Positions 36,254-45,372 of a DNA stretch of 64,000 bases are shown one piece after another. The stretch is taken from the NCBI RefSeq assembly GCF_000023825.1, contig NC_013061.1, positions 434,001-498,000 on the forward strand, read 5' to 3'. The position numbers and the translations under genes were made by a program. The stretch is from Pedobacter heparinus DSM 2366 (GTDB lineage: Bacteria > Bacteroidota > Bacteroidia > Sphingobacteriales > Sphingobacteriaceae). The notes beneath the pieces were generated by a model. That model did not search any database. It was given only the letters and a program-made list of their open reading frames with translations, and was not told the DNA's origin. Numbering within the stretch: position 1 is the stretch's first letter; every line of letters starts with the position of its first letter.

Positions 36254-36298
36254 TGGCAACCGGTATCTTACATCTGTAAATTCAGATACCGGTTGCCA
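36254..36298 (+). other. Strong hairpin between atpA and atpG
   Basis: Perfect 15-base inverted repeat, arms 36254-36268 and 36284-36298, 15-base loop, ending 14 bases before the atpG start. No T-run follows, so it is not a standard intrinsic terminator; it may stop 3' exonucleases after atpA, be a processing site, or reduce atpG translation. Confidence 0.75.
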
Positions 36299-36312
36299 AA
36301 TGCTAACAATAA

Positions 36313-37194
36313 ATGGCTAATTTAAAAGAAGTAAGAATTCGTATCGCATCGGTGCAGTCAACACAGCAGATTACCAAAGCCATGAAGATGGTTTCGGCGG
36401 CTAAGTTGAAACGTGCAACGAATGCTATTATACAATTACGTCCCTATGCAACAAAGCTGAAAGAAATTTTAGGAAATCTTTCTGCTAGCCTGGAAGGATC
36501 ATCATCACCTTTTATACAGGAACGTGAGCCTAACAAGGTATTAGTTGTAGTAGTTTCTTCTAACCGTGGTCTTGCCGGTGCGTTTAATATGAACGTAATT
36601 AAAACTGCCAATAATTTAATTGCAGAAAAATACAGCGAACAACTTAAAAATGGTAATGTAAGCATCGTTGCTATTGGCAAGAAATCGCAGGATTTTTACG
36701 AAAAGCGTAATTATAAAGTGGTTGGAAACAATAATGAAGTATATGCTGCGCTTACTTTTGAAAATGTAACTAAAATTACCGACGCCATTATGGCCGGGTT
36801 TGTAAAAGGAGAGTTTGACAGAGTGGAGCTGGTTTACAACAGGTTTAAGAATGCAGCGGTACAACTTTTAACTACTGAGCAATTGTTGCCTTTGCCAAAA
36901 CCCGAAAGCGCTGAGCAGACAAAGACTTCTAATGTTGATTATATCCTTGAGCCTTCTCAGGAAGAAATTGTAGCACAGTTGATCCCTAAATCCGTTAAGA
37001 CCCAATTGTATAAAGCAGTACTGGATTCTCATGCTTCTGAGCATGGCGCGCGTATGACATCGATGGATAAAGCAACTGAGAATGCTGGAGATTTGTTAAA
37101 AGCATTAAAACTGTCTTACAATCAGGCACGTCAGGCTGCGATTACCACAGAGCTTACAGAGATCGTAAGTGGTGCGGCAGCATTGAACGGTTAA
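36313..37194 (+). CDS. atpG: ATP synthase F1 subunit gamma
   Basis: The 293-residue central-stalk subunit. The N-terminal coiled-coil helix (RIRIASVQSTQQITKAMKMV) and C-terminal helix (MTSMDKATENAG, YNQARQAAITTELTEIVSG) are the classic gamma signatures, and SSNRGLAGAFN is present in the Rossmann-like middle part. It is the last gene of the operon, closed by a good terminator. The gap after atpA carries a long hairpin. Confidence 0.96.
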   Translation: MANLKEVRIRIASVQSTQQITKAMKMVSAAKLKRATNAIIQLRPYATKLKEILGNLSASLEGSSSPFIQEREPNKVLVVVVSSNRGLAGAFNMNVIKTANNLIAEKYSEQLKNGNVSIVAIGKKSQDFYEKRNYKVVGNNNEVYAALTFENVTKITDAIMAGFVKGEFDRVELVYNRFKNAAVQLLTTEQLLPLPKPESAEQTKTSNVDYILEPSQEEIVAQLIPKSVKTQLYKAVLDSHASEHGARMTSMDKATENAGDLLKALKLSYNQARQAAITTELTEIVSGAAALNG

Positions 37195-37211
37195 TACAGA
37201 AAAAATATTTT

Positions 37212-37244
37212 AAAGTCCCTGTCTCATCGACAGGGGCTTTTTTT
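37212..37244 (+). terminator. Terminator of the atp operon
   Basis: Stem of 12 bases with one G-T pair (arms 37212-37223 and 37229-37240), loop TCATC, followed by a T tract. It lies 17 bases after the atpG stop. Confidence 0.85.
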
Positions 37245-37327
37245 ATGGGATGAAGACCATTCAGAGATGCAGATGATAACTTGTTCAAAAAAGTAAGGGG
37301 TTATACTGCTTTTTAGCTAATAAATAT

Positions 37328-37335
37328 TATTTTTG
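37328..37335 (+). promoter_or_regulatory. Candidate -7 box for small membrane gene
   Basis: TATTTTTG matches TAnnTTTG and lies 19 bases before the ATG at 37355. No clear TTG -33 element at the usual spacing. Confidence 0.4.
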
Positions 37336-37354
37336 TGCCATAAATAAAAATAAC

Positions 37355-37570
37355 ATGGAACAGACACCAAAACACAATACAGAAAGCATGAAAAGAGCTA
37401 ATGAGATCTCAATCTACAAATTGATGGTTGTAGGCATCTTAATTAGTATTTTGGGCGTTTATCTGCGTTTTGCAGGCGATTCGACAACCTTGTCAATTGT
37501 TTCATGGGTAATCCTTTTTGTAGGTTCTATCGTAGCATGTAAAGGTGTATTTAAGATACTGGCTGCATAA
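37355..37570 (+). CDS. Small two-helix membrane protein, unknown function
   Basis: A 71-residue protein I do not recognise. After a charged N-terminus of about 20 residues it has two hydrophobic helices (KLMVVGILISILGVYLRF and SIVSWVILFVGSIVACKGVF) separated by a short GDSTT loop. It has its own candidate promoter box and is followed by a strong terminator, so it is probably a monocistronic, well-expressed gene. It could be a Bacteroidota-specific small membrane protein; partners are not evident. Confidence 0.75.
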   Translation: MEQTPKHNTESMKRANEISIYKLMVVGILISILGVYLRFAGDSTTLSIVSWVILFVGSIVACKGVFKILAA

Positions 37571-37598
37571 GCTGGATAAATAGTTTTTAAGAATTTAG

Positions 37599-37630
37599 AC
37601 CCTCAACACTTATGCTGTTGAGGGTTTTTT
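37599..37630 (+). terminator. Terminator of the small membrane gene
   Basis: Arms CCCTCAACA (37600-37608) and TGTTGAGGG (37616-37624), loop CTTATGC, followed by a run of six T. Confidence 0.9.
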
Positions 37631-37711
37631 GTAATATTTTAGTGAACAGAAATATTTTAAGGTTACTTCAGCCAGCCCTTGGTATTAAGGAGAAATCTAA
37701 CCTTTAATATT

Positions 37712-38554
37712 ATGAAATCATATTTTGTTTATCCTGTAATAATTTTTACTTTTTGGAGCTGCAGTAATACAAATAAGTCTTACGAAAGTGCAGATGTAAC
37801 TGCTGCCAATCTGGAAAATGCGGATACTGCACTTACTAAGAAGATCATTAAGACTGCAGATATGCGTTTTAGGGTCAGGGATGTGCAAGATACTAAAGCA
37901 CAGTTAAGTGCTGCAATAAAAGCTGAAGGCGGGGATATTGCAGAATTTACTATTCAAAGCAATATCCAGCAAACTGACAAAGTTAAATATTCTGCTGACT
38001 CCCTACTTGAGCTTACAGCTTACAGAACGGAGGGAGCCGTTACGGCGAAAATCCCTTCAGACAAACTGGATGAGTTTACCAATAAAGTGGCTAAAATGGC
38101 TGTCTTTGTTGATTTCCAGTCCATGAAACTTGATGACCAGAGCCTGGTTTACCTGAGTAACAAGCTCAAAAACCAAAACAGGGCAGAGGCTGCGAACCAG
38201 CTGGACAAACATGCCAGTAAGAAAAGCAATAGTGTAGGGCCGGCTTTAGGTGTTAAGGATGATTATGTGGATAAAAAGATCCAGAATATGCAGATTGACA
38301 GCCGCGTGCAGTACAGCAACATTACCCTTAACTTTTACCAGGACAATACCGTTAAAAAAATGATTGTAGCCAATGATTCACTTTATGATTACAAACCTGA
38401 TTTTTTAAGAAGATTTGTACTTAATATTCAAAATGGCTGGATGATTTTTAAAGAATTTATCCTGATCCTGACCAATTTATGGATGCTGATCCTGTTGCTG
38501 CTTGCAGGTTATTTTACTTTCAGGTATTACCGGAAAAGGAGAGCCCAGGCATAG
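37712..38554 (+). CDS. DUF4349 lipoprotein
   Basis: A 280-residue lipoprotein; ATG 37712 (chosen because it directly precedes the signal YFVYPVIIFTFWSC) gives lipobox FWSC at Cys16. Around 40 residues later the DUF4349 domain begins (IIKTADMRFRVRDVQDTKAQL, EGAVTAKIPSDKLDEFTNKV, NITLNFYQDN), and the C-terminus has a single membrane helix (FILILTNLWMLILLLLAGYF) and a basic tail. DUF4349 function is unknown. The gene converges on ruvC with a short hairpin between the stops. Confidence 0.86.
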   Translation: MKSYFVYPVIIFTFWSCSNTNKSYESADVTAANLENADTALTKKIIKTADMRFRVRDVQDTKAQLSAAIKAEGGDIAEFTIQSNIQQTDKVKYSADSLLELTAYRTEGAVTAKIPSDKLDEFTNKVAKMAVFVDFQSMKLDDQSLVYLSNKLKNQNRAEAANQLDKHASKKSNSVGPALGVKDDYVDKKIQNMQIDSRVQYSNITLNFYQDNTVKKMIVANDSLYDYKPDFLRRFVLNIQNGWMIFKEFILILTNLWMLILLLLAGYFTFRYYRKRRAQA

Positions 38555-38558
38555 AATG

Positions 38559-38579
38559 AACGCTTCTATTTCAAGCGTT
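38559..38579. terminator. Small bidirectional hairpin between DUF4349 and ruvC
   Basis: Arms AACGCTT (38559-38565) and AAGCGTT (38573-38579), loop CTATTTC, with TTT after it on the plus strand. It overlaps the last codons and stop of ruvC. Weak but well placed between two convergent genes. Confidence 0.4.
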
Positions 38580-39129
38580 TTCCATTGTCTTTCACAAAAG
38601 ATTCCCAACCCGAGTAGGTTTTGCCCTTACCGGCAGTACCTATTTTTTGAAAAGAGTGGCAAACTGCCACAGCCAGCCCGTCTGTCGCATCTAAAAACTC
38701 TGGGGTTTCTTTAAAATTCAGCAGTCTTTGCAGCATTGCAGCCACCTGTTCTTTACCGGCGCTGCCATTCCCTGTAATCGACTGCTTGATCTTTCGGGGT
38801 GCATATTCGTTAATTGGGATATTTTTTGATAAGGCCGCAGCCATGGCAATACCCTGTGCACGCCCTAATTTTAACATTACCTGAATATTTTTTCCGTAAA
38901 AAGGGGCTTCCAGGGCTAAAATATCAGGCTTATATTCATCAATTAATCTTACTGTTTTCTCAAATATCCGCTGAAGCTTTAAGAAATGATCGTCCAGATG
39001 ATCCATCCTTACAATCCCCATGGTGATCAGTTCAATTTTACTGCCCCGTTCAAGTATTACTCCGTAGCCCATTATTGAAGTACCGGGATCTATGCCCATG
39101 ATCACCCTTTCCTTTTTTTCAACCAACAT
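38566..39129 (-). CDS. ruvC: Crossover junction endodeoxyribonuclease RuvC
   Basis: RuvC resolves Holliday junctions as a dimer with the RuvAB branch-migration motor. The 187-residue protein has the RNase H-like catalytic acids: Asp14 (MGIDPGTSIMGYG), Glu in ALEAPFYGKN and the C-terminal pair in LDATDGLAVAVCH. The length is typical. ruvA and ruvB are not nearby. It is divergent from the flippase-like gene at 39172. Confidence 0.96.
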   Translation of the reverse strand: MLVEKKERVIMGIDPGTSIMGYGVILERGSKIELITMGIVRMDHLDDHFLKLQRIFEKTVRLIDEYKPDILALEAPFYGKNIQVMLKLGRAQGIAMAAALSKNIPINEYAPRKIKQSITGNGSAGKEQVAAMLQRLLNFKETPEFLDATDGLAVAVCHSFQKIGTAGKGKTYSGWESFVKDNGKRLK

Positions 39130-39171
39130 AAAACAATATTAAGCATATTTGCACAGAGTAAATTAAAAAAG

Positions 39172-40149
39172 TTGACATCCAATTATAAAAAGACATTATC
39201 ATACTTTCTTAAAACCGCAATTGTAATCATTGCATTTTGGTTTGTATACAAAAAACTGTCTTCCAATGAAAACTTACGTGCTTTTGAAGATCTTTTAAAA
39301 CAGATTCCCCAAACTGAAATTATCCTTATCCTTGGTATAGTTTGTTTATTGATGCTGGTTAACTGGGGTGTCGAAGCATTAAAATGGAAAAGATTAATAG
39401 CCCGTATTGAAAGTATTAGTTTATGGCGGGCTATTGAATCTGTTTTTTGCGGACTAACCTGGGCTGTATTTACGCCTAATCGCATTGGCGAGTATGGGGG
39501 CAGAGTATTTTTCCTTTCGCCTAAACGGCGCATTATAGGTGTTGTAGCCATGGCCGTTGGAAATATTGGCCAGATGGTGCTGACAAATGTTTTTGGAGCA
39601 ATAGCGATAAGCATATTTATTTATCGGTTTGTTCCGCTTGATTACAGACTGTTCTATGCTTTAATCGTGCTTTCTGCAATGTTCTGTGCTTTTTTTATGG
39701 TGTTTTACTTTAACATCAAATGGCTGAACGGGATTTTGCTTTCCATGCGGTTTACGCGCAAATACAAGAAATTTTATAGCATTCTGGCCAGGTATAGTAA
39801 AAAAGAACTGCTGTATATCCTGTTGTTTTGCCTGGCAAGATATTTTGTATTCAGCTCACAGTATTTTATTCTTTTCTTCTGGCTGATACCCGGAATCCAT
39901 CCTCTGGATATTTTAACAATGGTATGTATATTATTTTTTGTCCAATCTACACTCCCTTCTCTCGATTTGTTTGATATAGGCGTAAGGAGTTATACCGCTG
40001 CTTATTTCTTTAGTTTTGTTACCGATCATGATGTAGCTGTTATTGCATGCACAGCAAGTATATGGCTGATAAATATTATAATTCCTGCTATATTAGGCTC
40101 TTATTTTGTGTTTAAACTTAATTTTTTTGGAAATACTCAACGCAATTAG
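39172..40149 (+). CDS. LPG-synthase-like / flippase-like integral membrane protein
   Basis: A 325-residue protein with about eight membrane helices resembling the UPF0104 / LPG_synthase_TM family (transmembrane part of MprF-like proteins, flippase-like). Recognisable features are NWGVEALKWKRLI and WAVFTPNRIGEYGGR, the family's hallmark loop. The start appears to be TTG 39172; upstream is a weak promoter-like CATATTTG (39144-39151). Its 3' end overlaps the glycosyltransferase gene by 44 bases, indicating coupled translation. Possible role: lipid or glycolipid translocation for the adjacent glycosyltransferase. Confidence 0.8.
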   Translation: MTSNYKKTLSYFLKTAIVIIAFWFVYKKLSSNENLRAFEDLLKQIPQTEIILILGIVCLLMLVNWGVEALKWKRLIARIESISLWRAIESVFCGLTWAVFTPNRIGEYGGRVFFLSPKRRIIGVVAMAVGNIGQMVLTNVFGAIAISIFIYRFVPLDYRLFYALIVLSAMFCAFFMVFYFNIKWLNGILLSMRFTRKYKKFYSILARYSKKELLYILLFCLARYFVFSSQYFILFFWLIPGIHPLDILTMVCILFFVQSTLPSLDLFDIGVRSYTAAYFFSFVTDHDVAVIACTASIWLINIIIPAILGSYFVFKLNFFGNTQRN

Positions 40150-41263
40150 CCTTATATCGTCTTTTTTAACGGTTTTATATGTGATGGTGGTGATCACCTT
40201 CATAAGAGGATGGCATAAACTGATAAATTTTAAACCGCAACCAGTAATTTTAACCACAAAAGTTTCTGTACTTGTTGCTGCCCGTAATGAGGCCCCGAAC
40301 ATTGCTAAAACAATAGAAGATCTGATTGCCCAAAATTACGCCAGGGATTTAACGGAAATCATATTTATTGACGATCACTCTACCGACCAGACTGCTGCCA
40401 TTATCAGTTCCTATTCTGATAAAGGAGTGAAACTCATTCGTCTGAATGAAGATCAGCCCCTTAATTCCTATAAAAAGAAAGCTATACAAACTGCTATTGC
40501 CCAGGCTAGAGGTAGTTTGATCATTACAACTGATGCAGATTGCAGAATGGGACCAGATTGGCTTAAAACCATAGTTAGCTTTTATGAGGAGAAGAAATAT
40601 AAGATGATCTCCTCTCCGGTTGCTTATTTTGAAGAAAAAAGTTTTTTTGAAAAGGCACAAACGCTTGAATTTTTGTATTTAATTGGTTTGGGTGCTTCAA
40701 CTATAGGCAATAGAAAACCATCAACCTGTAATGGGGCCAACTTAGCTTACGAACGGGAAGCTTTTTACGAGGTAGGTGGTTTTAAAGGAATTGACGATCT
40801 TGCCTCAGGGGATGATGAGCTGCTGTTACATAAAATGGCCGCAAAGTTTAACGGCCATATCGGATTCTTAAAAAATGAGGATGCTGTAGTATACACACAT
40901 CCAAAAGCCACATTAAAGGAATTCATTCAACAGCGTAAACGATGGGCATCAAAAAGTACCCGATATAAAAACAAATCGATCATCGTATTGGGCGTTTGCA
41001 TCTGGCTATTTAATTTAAGTATTCTTTTAAATGCAGCTTCAGGTATTTTTAACTGTTTTTATTTTAAGCTGGCAGTGGTTCAGCTATTGGCGAAAATGAC
41101 GATTGAATTGTTATTTTTATACGATGTAACCGCCTTTGCCAAAAGACGGAACCTGCTGATATTATTGCCTGTACTTAATGTATTGCATATTTTATACATT
41201 GTATACATAGGCGTTGCCGGAAATACCGGAAAGTATAACTGGAAAGATAGAATGGTAAAATAA
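40106..41263 (+). CDS. Membrane glycosyltransferase, family 2
   Basis: A 385-residue GT2: one N-terminal membrane helix (SLISSFLTVLYVMVVITF), the GT-A catalytic domain with VLVAARNEAPNIAKTIEDL, FIDDHSTDQT, the DxD motif TTDADCRMGP and GGFKGIDDLASGDDELL, and C-terminal helices (from about 290). The QQRKRW motif (FIQQRKRWASK) fits processive or polyprenol-linked GT2. Start TTG 40106 overlaps the previous gene by 44 bases, and its stop overlaps the permease ATG by one base (TAATG). It likely builds a surface polysaccharide or glycolipid; the acceptor is unknown. Confidence 0.85.
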   Translation: MCLNLIFLEILNAISLISSFLTVLYVMVVITFIRGWHKLINFKPQPVILTTKVSVLVAARNEAPNIAKTIEDLIAQNYARDLTEIIFIDDHSTDQTAAIISSYSDKGVKLIRLNEDQPLNSYKKKAIQTAIAQARGSLIITTDADCRMGPDWLKTIVSFYEEKKYKMISSPVAYFEEKSFFEKAQTLEFLYLIGLGASTIGNRKPSTCNGANLAYEREAFYEVGGFKGIDDLASGDDELLLHKMAAKFNGHIGFLKNEDAVVYTHPKATLKEFIQQRKRWASKSTRYKNKSIIVLGVCIWLFNLSILLNAASGIFNCFYFKLAVVQLLAKMTIELLFLYDVTAFAKRRNLLILLPVLNVLHILYIVYIGVAGNTGKYNWKDRMVK

Positions 41264-42354
41264 TGGAGATCAATAACAGTCCTTCAAGGAAAATATGGAA
41301 GCGCTTTAAGAAGAATAAGATGGCTTTTGGTGGCCTGCTGTTTATCTTATTATTAACCATTATGGGGATTTTAGGTTACCTGATCACACCAGATCAAACC
41401 CCGATGGCCAATACCATGCACCTCCAGTTAAGCAATAAGAAACCTGGCAGAACATTTAAATTTTTAATTGTCAGCCGGAAAGAGAGCGTTAAACAGCTGA
41501 ACTTCATTGAACGGATGTTATACGGTCAGGAAGCTGATTTTAAAAGCGTTCCCATTACCTCCGGAAGGATAGATGGAAATAAGATCTATGTAAGGGAATA
41601 TATAGGGGATGATGAGCTGGCAGAAGAATCTGCATACCCTTTATTGGGACAGGATCAATTGTATGAGCAAACCTTTTGGCTGGGTACAGATATTTATGGC
41701 CGCGATTTACTAAGCCGGCTTATTCTTGGTATCCGGGTGTCCTTATCGGTCGGCCTGATGGCTGTACTCATTTCCCTCTTTATTGGGGTAAGTCTGGGTG
41801 CCCTGGCCGGTTATTTCGGTGGTAAAACTGATGCGGCCATCAGCTGGTTCATGAATGTGATCTGGTCACTACCCTCCCTGTTATTGGTTATTGCCATTTC
41901 TTTTGCATTGGGGAAAGGCTTCTGGCAGATATTTATTGCCGTAGGGCTATCTACCTGGGTAGATGTGGCCCGTTTGGTACGCGGACAGGTTATGGCCTTA
42001 AAAGAAGTCGAATTTGTTGAAGCTTCAAAAGCACTCGGGTTCTCTACTTCCAGAACAATTGTAAAACATATCCTGCCCAATATTGCAGGGCCAATTCTGG
42101 TTGTTGCTTCAGCTAATTTTGCTTCAGCTATTTTGCTGGAAACAGGATTAAGCTTTTTGGGATTCGGTGCCCAGCCCCCTATGCCCAGTTGGGGCGGAAT
42201 GATCAAGGAACACTACGGTTACATTATCATGGATGCCGCCTACCTGGCCATTTTGCCGGGCCTGGCCATCATGCTTACAGTATATGCATTCAACTTGCTG
42301 GCTATCGGCCTGCGTGATGCTTTTGATGTTAAATCGCAAAATATATCTGTGTAG
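41263..42354 (+). CDS. OppC/DppC-type ABC transporter permease
   Basis: A 363-residue permease of the peptide/nickel importer class: N-terminal helix ([21 protein letters not shown]), a large extracytoplasmic loop (about residues 45-145), the [20 protein letters not shown] segment, five further helices and an EAA-type cytoplasmic loop ([20 protein letters not shown]). The length is longer than E. coli DppC (300) because of the loop. No OppB, ATPase or binding-protein gene is nearby, so partners must lie elsewhere. It is coupled to the GT2 gene by a one-base overlap. Confidence 0.88.
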   Translation: MEINNSPSRKIWKRFKKNKMAFGGLLFILLLTIMGILGYLITPDQTPMANTMHLQLSNKKPGRTFKFLIVSRKESVKQLNFIERMLYGQEADFKSVPITSGRIDGNKIYVREYIGDDELAEESAYPLLGQDQLYEQTFWLGTDIYGRDLLSRLILGIRVSLSVGLMAVLISLFIGVSLGALAGYFGGKTDAAISWFMNVIWSLPSLLLVIAISFALGKGFWQIFIAVGLSTWVDVARLVRGQVMALKEVEFVEASKALGFSTSRTIVKHILPNIAGPILVVASANFASAILLETGLSFLGFGAQPPMPSWGGMIKEHYGYIIMDAAYLAILPGLAIMLTVYAFNLLAIGLRDAFDVKSQNISV

Positions 42355-42370
42355 CTAAAGCCGAATTTAT

Positions 42371-42378
42371 TAACTTTG
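42371..42378 (+). promoter_or_regulatory. Candidate -7 box before rnhB
   Basis: TAACTTTG is a perfect TAnnTTTG match, but it is only 5 bases from the ATG at 42384, giving a nearly leaderless transcript. No -33 TTG is evident. Weak. Confidence 0.3.
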
Positions 42379-42383
42379 GATGT

Positions 42384-42995
42384 ATGCTATTGAACTGTTA
42401 TCAGCAAGAATTTATAGAAGCCGGATGCGATGAAGCTGGGCGGGGCTGTCTGGCAGGACCTGTATTTGCTGCTGCAGTGATTTTGCCGCCAGATTTTATT
42501 GCCGGGGAGCTGAATGATTCAAAACAGCTTAATCATCAGCAACGTAAAAGACTTAGGATCATTATAGAAAAAGAGGCCATCGCATGGGCAGTTGCTGAAG
42601 TTGACAATATAGAAATTGATCAGATCAATATTTTGAATGCCTCCTTTCTCGCTATGCACAGGGCCATAGAGAAATTACTGGTTAAACCCCAATATTTAAG
42701 TATTGACGGCAACCGGTTTAAAAAATATCCTGATATCCCCCATGCCTGTATTGTTAAAGGAGATGGTAAATACCTGAACATAGCAGCGGCCTCCATATTG
42801 GCCAAAACTCATAGAGATGAGTTTATGGAACGTATTTCAGATGAATATCCGCATTATCAATGGCATCAGAATAAAGGCTACCCAACAGTGGTACACCGTT
42901 CTGCTGCACTTGAGCATGGTTTATCGCCATATCATCGTAAAACTTTTACAGTTAGTCCCCCTCAACTTAACCTGTTTTCCGAAATAGAGGGATAA
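42384..42995 (+). CDS. rnhB: Ribonuclease HII
   Basis: RNase HII removes ribonucleotides from DNA. The 203-residue protein has the catalytic Asp16-Glu17 pair ([20 protein letters not shown]), the LNDSKQL block, the second Asp in YLSIDGNRF and the fourth site in [14 protein letters not shown]. The length and motif order are normal. Short interval (29 bases) after the permease gene suggests co-transcription is possible; a weak -7-like box precedes it. Confidence 0.96.
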   Translation: MLLNCYQQEFIEAGCDEAGRGCLAGPVFAAAVILPPDFIAGELNDSKQLNHQQRKRLRIIIEKEAIAWAVAEVDNIEIDQINILNASFLAMHRAIEKLLVKPQYLSIDGNRFKKYPDIPHACIVKGDGKYLNIAAASILAKTHRDEFMERISDEYPHYQWHQNKGYPTVVHRSAALEHGLSPYHRKTFTVSPPQLNLFSEIEG

Positions 42996-43012
42996 TTAGT
43001 ATTTTCACATAA

Positions 43013-44215
43013 TTGAAAACACTGATTCTTACAAACAGAGTTCCCTTTCCACCCAACAGTGGTTACCCTATAGTGGTTTACAATACCATTAAAGGCCTGC
43101 TAAACCTTGGGGTAGACATTACCTTGTTCAGTATCAATACCAGTAAGCACAGAATAGATGTAGACGATATCTATGATCCTGTTTTTGAAAAGATAGAATT
43201 CCATTCTTTCAGCATTGATACCGAAGTAAATGTATGGGGGGCACTCCTCAACATCTTTTCCAATCAATCCTATAATGTATCCAGGTTTTTTGATGAAGAT
43301 GCCGGGCGTTTACTGGAAGATATTTTAAAGGAAAATGAATTTGACATCATTCAGTTTGAAGGACTTTTTGTAGTGCCATATCTTGATACTGTTAAGGCCA
43401 ACAGCAATGCCAAGATAATTTACCGGGCACATAATATAGAATTTGATGTTTGGGAGCGTATCGCGATGAGGGAACAGTTTACGCCCAGAAGGAGATATCT
43501 GCAGTTTTTAGCGCGTCGTTTAAAACACTACGAAACAGAACAGCTTAACCGTTTCCACCAGGTATTTGCCATTAGTGAACCTGACCGACAGCATATACTT
43601 AAATTTGGTTGCCAGGCTCCTTTGGATGTTTTTCCTGTTGCCCTTGATTTTGAAAAATACATTATTGACCAGACTAAAACCAGTTTCCCTACTTTGTTTC
43701 ATCTGGGGGCTATGGATTGGCGGCCCAATAAAGAAGGTCTGGAATGGTTTCTGGATGAAATATGGCCCGATATAGAAAAACTAAATTCTGAACTTCGTTT
43801 TTATATTGCAGGCAAGAGCATGCAACGTCAGTTTTTTGAATATGATTCTGAAAACCTGGTTGTTGAAGGTGAAATTTTTGATGCCATAGAGTTTATAAAC
43901 TCTAAAGCCATTATGATTGTCCCGCTATTGTCCAGCAGTGGAATGCGTGTTAAAATTATAGAAGGAATGGCTATGCGGAAATGTATAATTGCTACCAGTA
44001 TGGCTGCCGAGGGGATCAGTTATGAGCATGGAAAAGATATTCTCATCGCCAACACTGCGGATGAGTTTTACAGGTCTATTTTACAATGTATCACCAATCC
44101 CAAAAAATGGCGCGAAATTGGCGATAATGCAAGAAAAACAGTAGAAAGGGATCATGATATCCATGCCATTTCTAAACGGATGCTGGATATTTACCACAAA
44201 TTAATTAGTGCCTAA
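43013..44215 (+). CDS. Glycosyltransferase, family 4 (GT-B fold)
   Basis: A 400-residue GT-B enzyme. The start is probably TTG 43013 (leading [20 protein letters not shown], with the [11 protein letters not shown] motif typical of this group). The C-terminal nucleotide-sugar domain shows [21 protein letters not shown] text ([20 protein letters not shown]), [20 protein letters not shown] and [16 protein letters not shown], the SSGMRVK/EGMAM segment being the donor-binding region. It may act on surface polysaccharide; the acceptor and donor are unknown. It follows rnhB by 17 bases on the same strand and is upstream of gcvT. Confidence 0.88.
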   Translation: MKTLILTNRVPFPPNSGYPIVVYNTIKGLLNLGVDITLFSINTSKHRIDVDDIYDPVFEKIEFHSFSIDTEVNVWGALLNIFSNQSYNVSRFFDEDAGRLLEDILKENEFDIIQFEGLFVVPYLDTVKANSNAKIIYRAHNIEFDVWERIAMREQFTPRRRYLQFLARRLKHYETEQLNRFHQVFAISEPDRQHILKFGCQAPLDVFPVALDFEKYIIDQTKTSFPTLFHLGAMDWRPNKEGLEWFLDEIWPDIEKLNSELRFYIAGKSMQRQFFEYDSENLVVEGEIFDAIEFINSKAIMIVPLLSSSGMRVKIIEGMAMRKCIIATSMAAEGISYEHGKDILIANTADEFYRSILQCITNPKKWREIGDNARKTVERDHDIHAISKRMLDIYHKLISA

Positions 44216-44222
44216 ATTTATA

Positions 44223-44230
44223 TACCTTTG
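44223..44230 (+). promoter_or_regulatory. Candidate -7 box for gcvT
   Basis: TACCTTTG, a perfect TAnnTTTG, 26 bases before the gcvT ATG. No recognisable TTG -33 element at 17-23 bases upstream. Confidence 0.45.
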
Positions 44231-44256
44231 CCACGCTTTTATTTATATTAAACTGT

Positions 44257-45336
44257 ATGAAGAATACCGCACTAACCAATAAACACATTTCTTTAGGCGC
44301 CAAAATGGTGCCATTTGCCGGGTACAACATGCCTGTACAATACGAAGGCATCAATGCAGAGCACGCTGCAGTGCGCAACAGCGTTGGCGTTTTCGACGTT
44401 AGCCATATGGGTGAATTTATTCTGAAAGGTGAAAATGCTTTAGACCTGATCCAGCGTGTAACCAGTAACGATGCCTCAAAACTATATGACGGTAAGGTGC
44501 AGTATTCCTGCTTGCCAAATGAAAATGGTGGTATTGTAGACGATCTGCTGGTTTACCGCATTGATGAACTTACTTATATGCTTGTGGTGAATGCTTCAAA
44601 CATTGAAAAAGACTGGAACTGGATACAAAAGTTCAATACCAGAGGCGTGGAAATGCATAATATATCTGATAAAACATCTTTATTGGCCATACAAGGGCCT
44701 AAAGCTGCCGAAGCCCTGCAAAGCTTAACAGATGTTGACCTGGCATCAATGGACTACTACAATTTTGTAAAGGGCAAATTTGCAGGTGTTGATAATGTAC
44801 TGATCTCCGCAACAGGGTATACCGGTGCCGGAGGCTTCGAGATCTACTTTGACAACGAACACGCAGATGCCATCTGGAATGCCATTTTTGAAGCGGGAAA
44901 ACCATTTAACATCAAGCCCATTGGCTTAGGTGCCAGAGACACCCTGCGCCTTGAAATGGGTTTCTGTCTTTACGGAAATGATATTGACGACCATACCTCC
45001 CCAATTGAAGCGGGACTGGGATGGATCACCAAATTCTCTAAAATATTTACCAATTCAGAAGCACTCCTTGCACAAAAAGAAGCCGGGGTGGCCAGAAAGC
45101 TGGTTGGTTTTGAAATGATCGACAGGGGTATACCACGTCATGATTACGAAATTGTTGATGGAGAAGGTAATGTAATCGGTAAAGTTACTTCTGGTACCCA
45201 ATCGCCCTCCCTGCAAAAAGCAATAGGAATGGGATATATAGATAAAGCTTTTGCCAAAGAAGGAACGGAGATCTTTATTCATATCCGTAGCCAAAAAATA
45301 CTGGCAAAAATCGTAAAATTCCCTTTTTATAAATAA
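44257..45336 (+). CDS. gcvT: Glycine cleavage system T protein (aminomethyltransferase)
   Basis: GcvT takes the aminomethyl group from the H protein and transfers it to tetrahydrofolate, giving methylene-THF. The 359-residue protein has the family blocks [65 protein letters not shown] and [20 protein letters not shown]. The length is typical and the active Asp in the NDxDD-like region ([11 protein letters not shown]) is present. gcvH and gcvP are not adjacent, consistent with dispersed glycine cleavage genes in this phylum. A -7 box candidate precedes it. Confidence 0.96.
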   Translation: MKNTALTNKHISLGAKMVPFAGYNMPVQYEGINAEHAAVRNSVGVFDVSHMGEFILKGENALDLIQRVTSNDASKLYDGKVQYSCLPNENGGIVDDLLVYRIDELTYMLVVNASNIEKDWNWIQKFNTRGVEMHNISDKTSLLAIQGPKAAEALQSLTDVDLASMDYYNFVKGKFAGVDNVLISATGYTGAGGFEIYFDNEHADAIWNAIFEAGKPFNIKPIGLGARDTLRLEMGFCLYGNDIDDHTSPIEAGLGWITKFSKIFTNSEALLAQKEAGVARKLVGFEMIDRGIPRHDYEIVDGEGNVIGKVTSGTQSPSLQKAIGMGYIDKAFAKEGTEIFIHIRSQKILAKIVKFPFYK

Positions 45337-45372
45337 ATACTTTAACTGCCCTAAACCCTCAATTGTCTGTGT

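Noticed and set aside
42371..42378. Strong rnhB promoter
   Set aside because: The -7 box is only 5 bases from the start codon and lacks a -33 element; kept as a weak candidate only.
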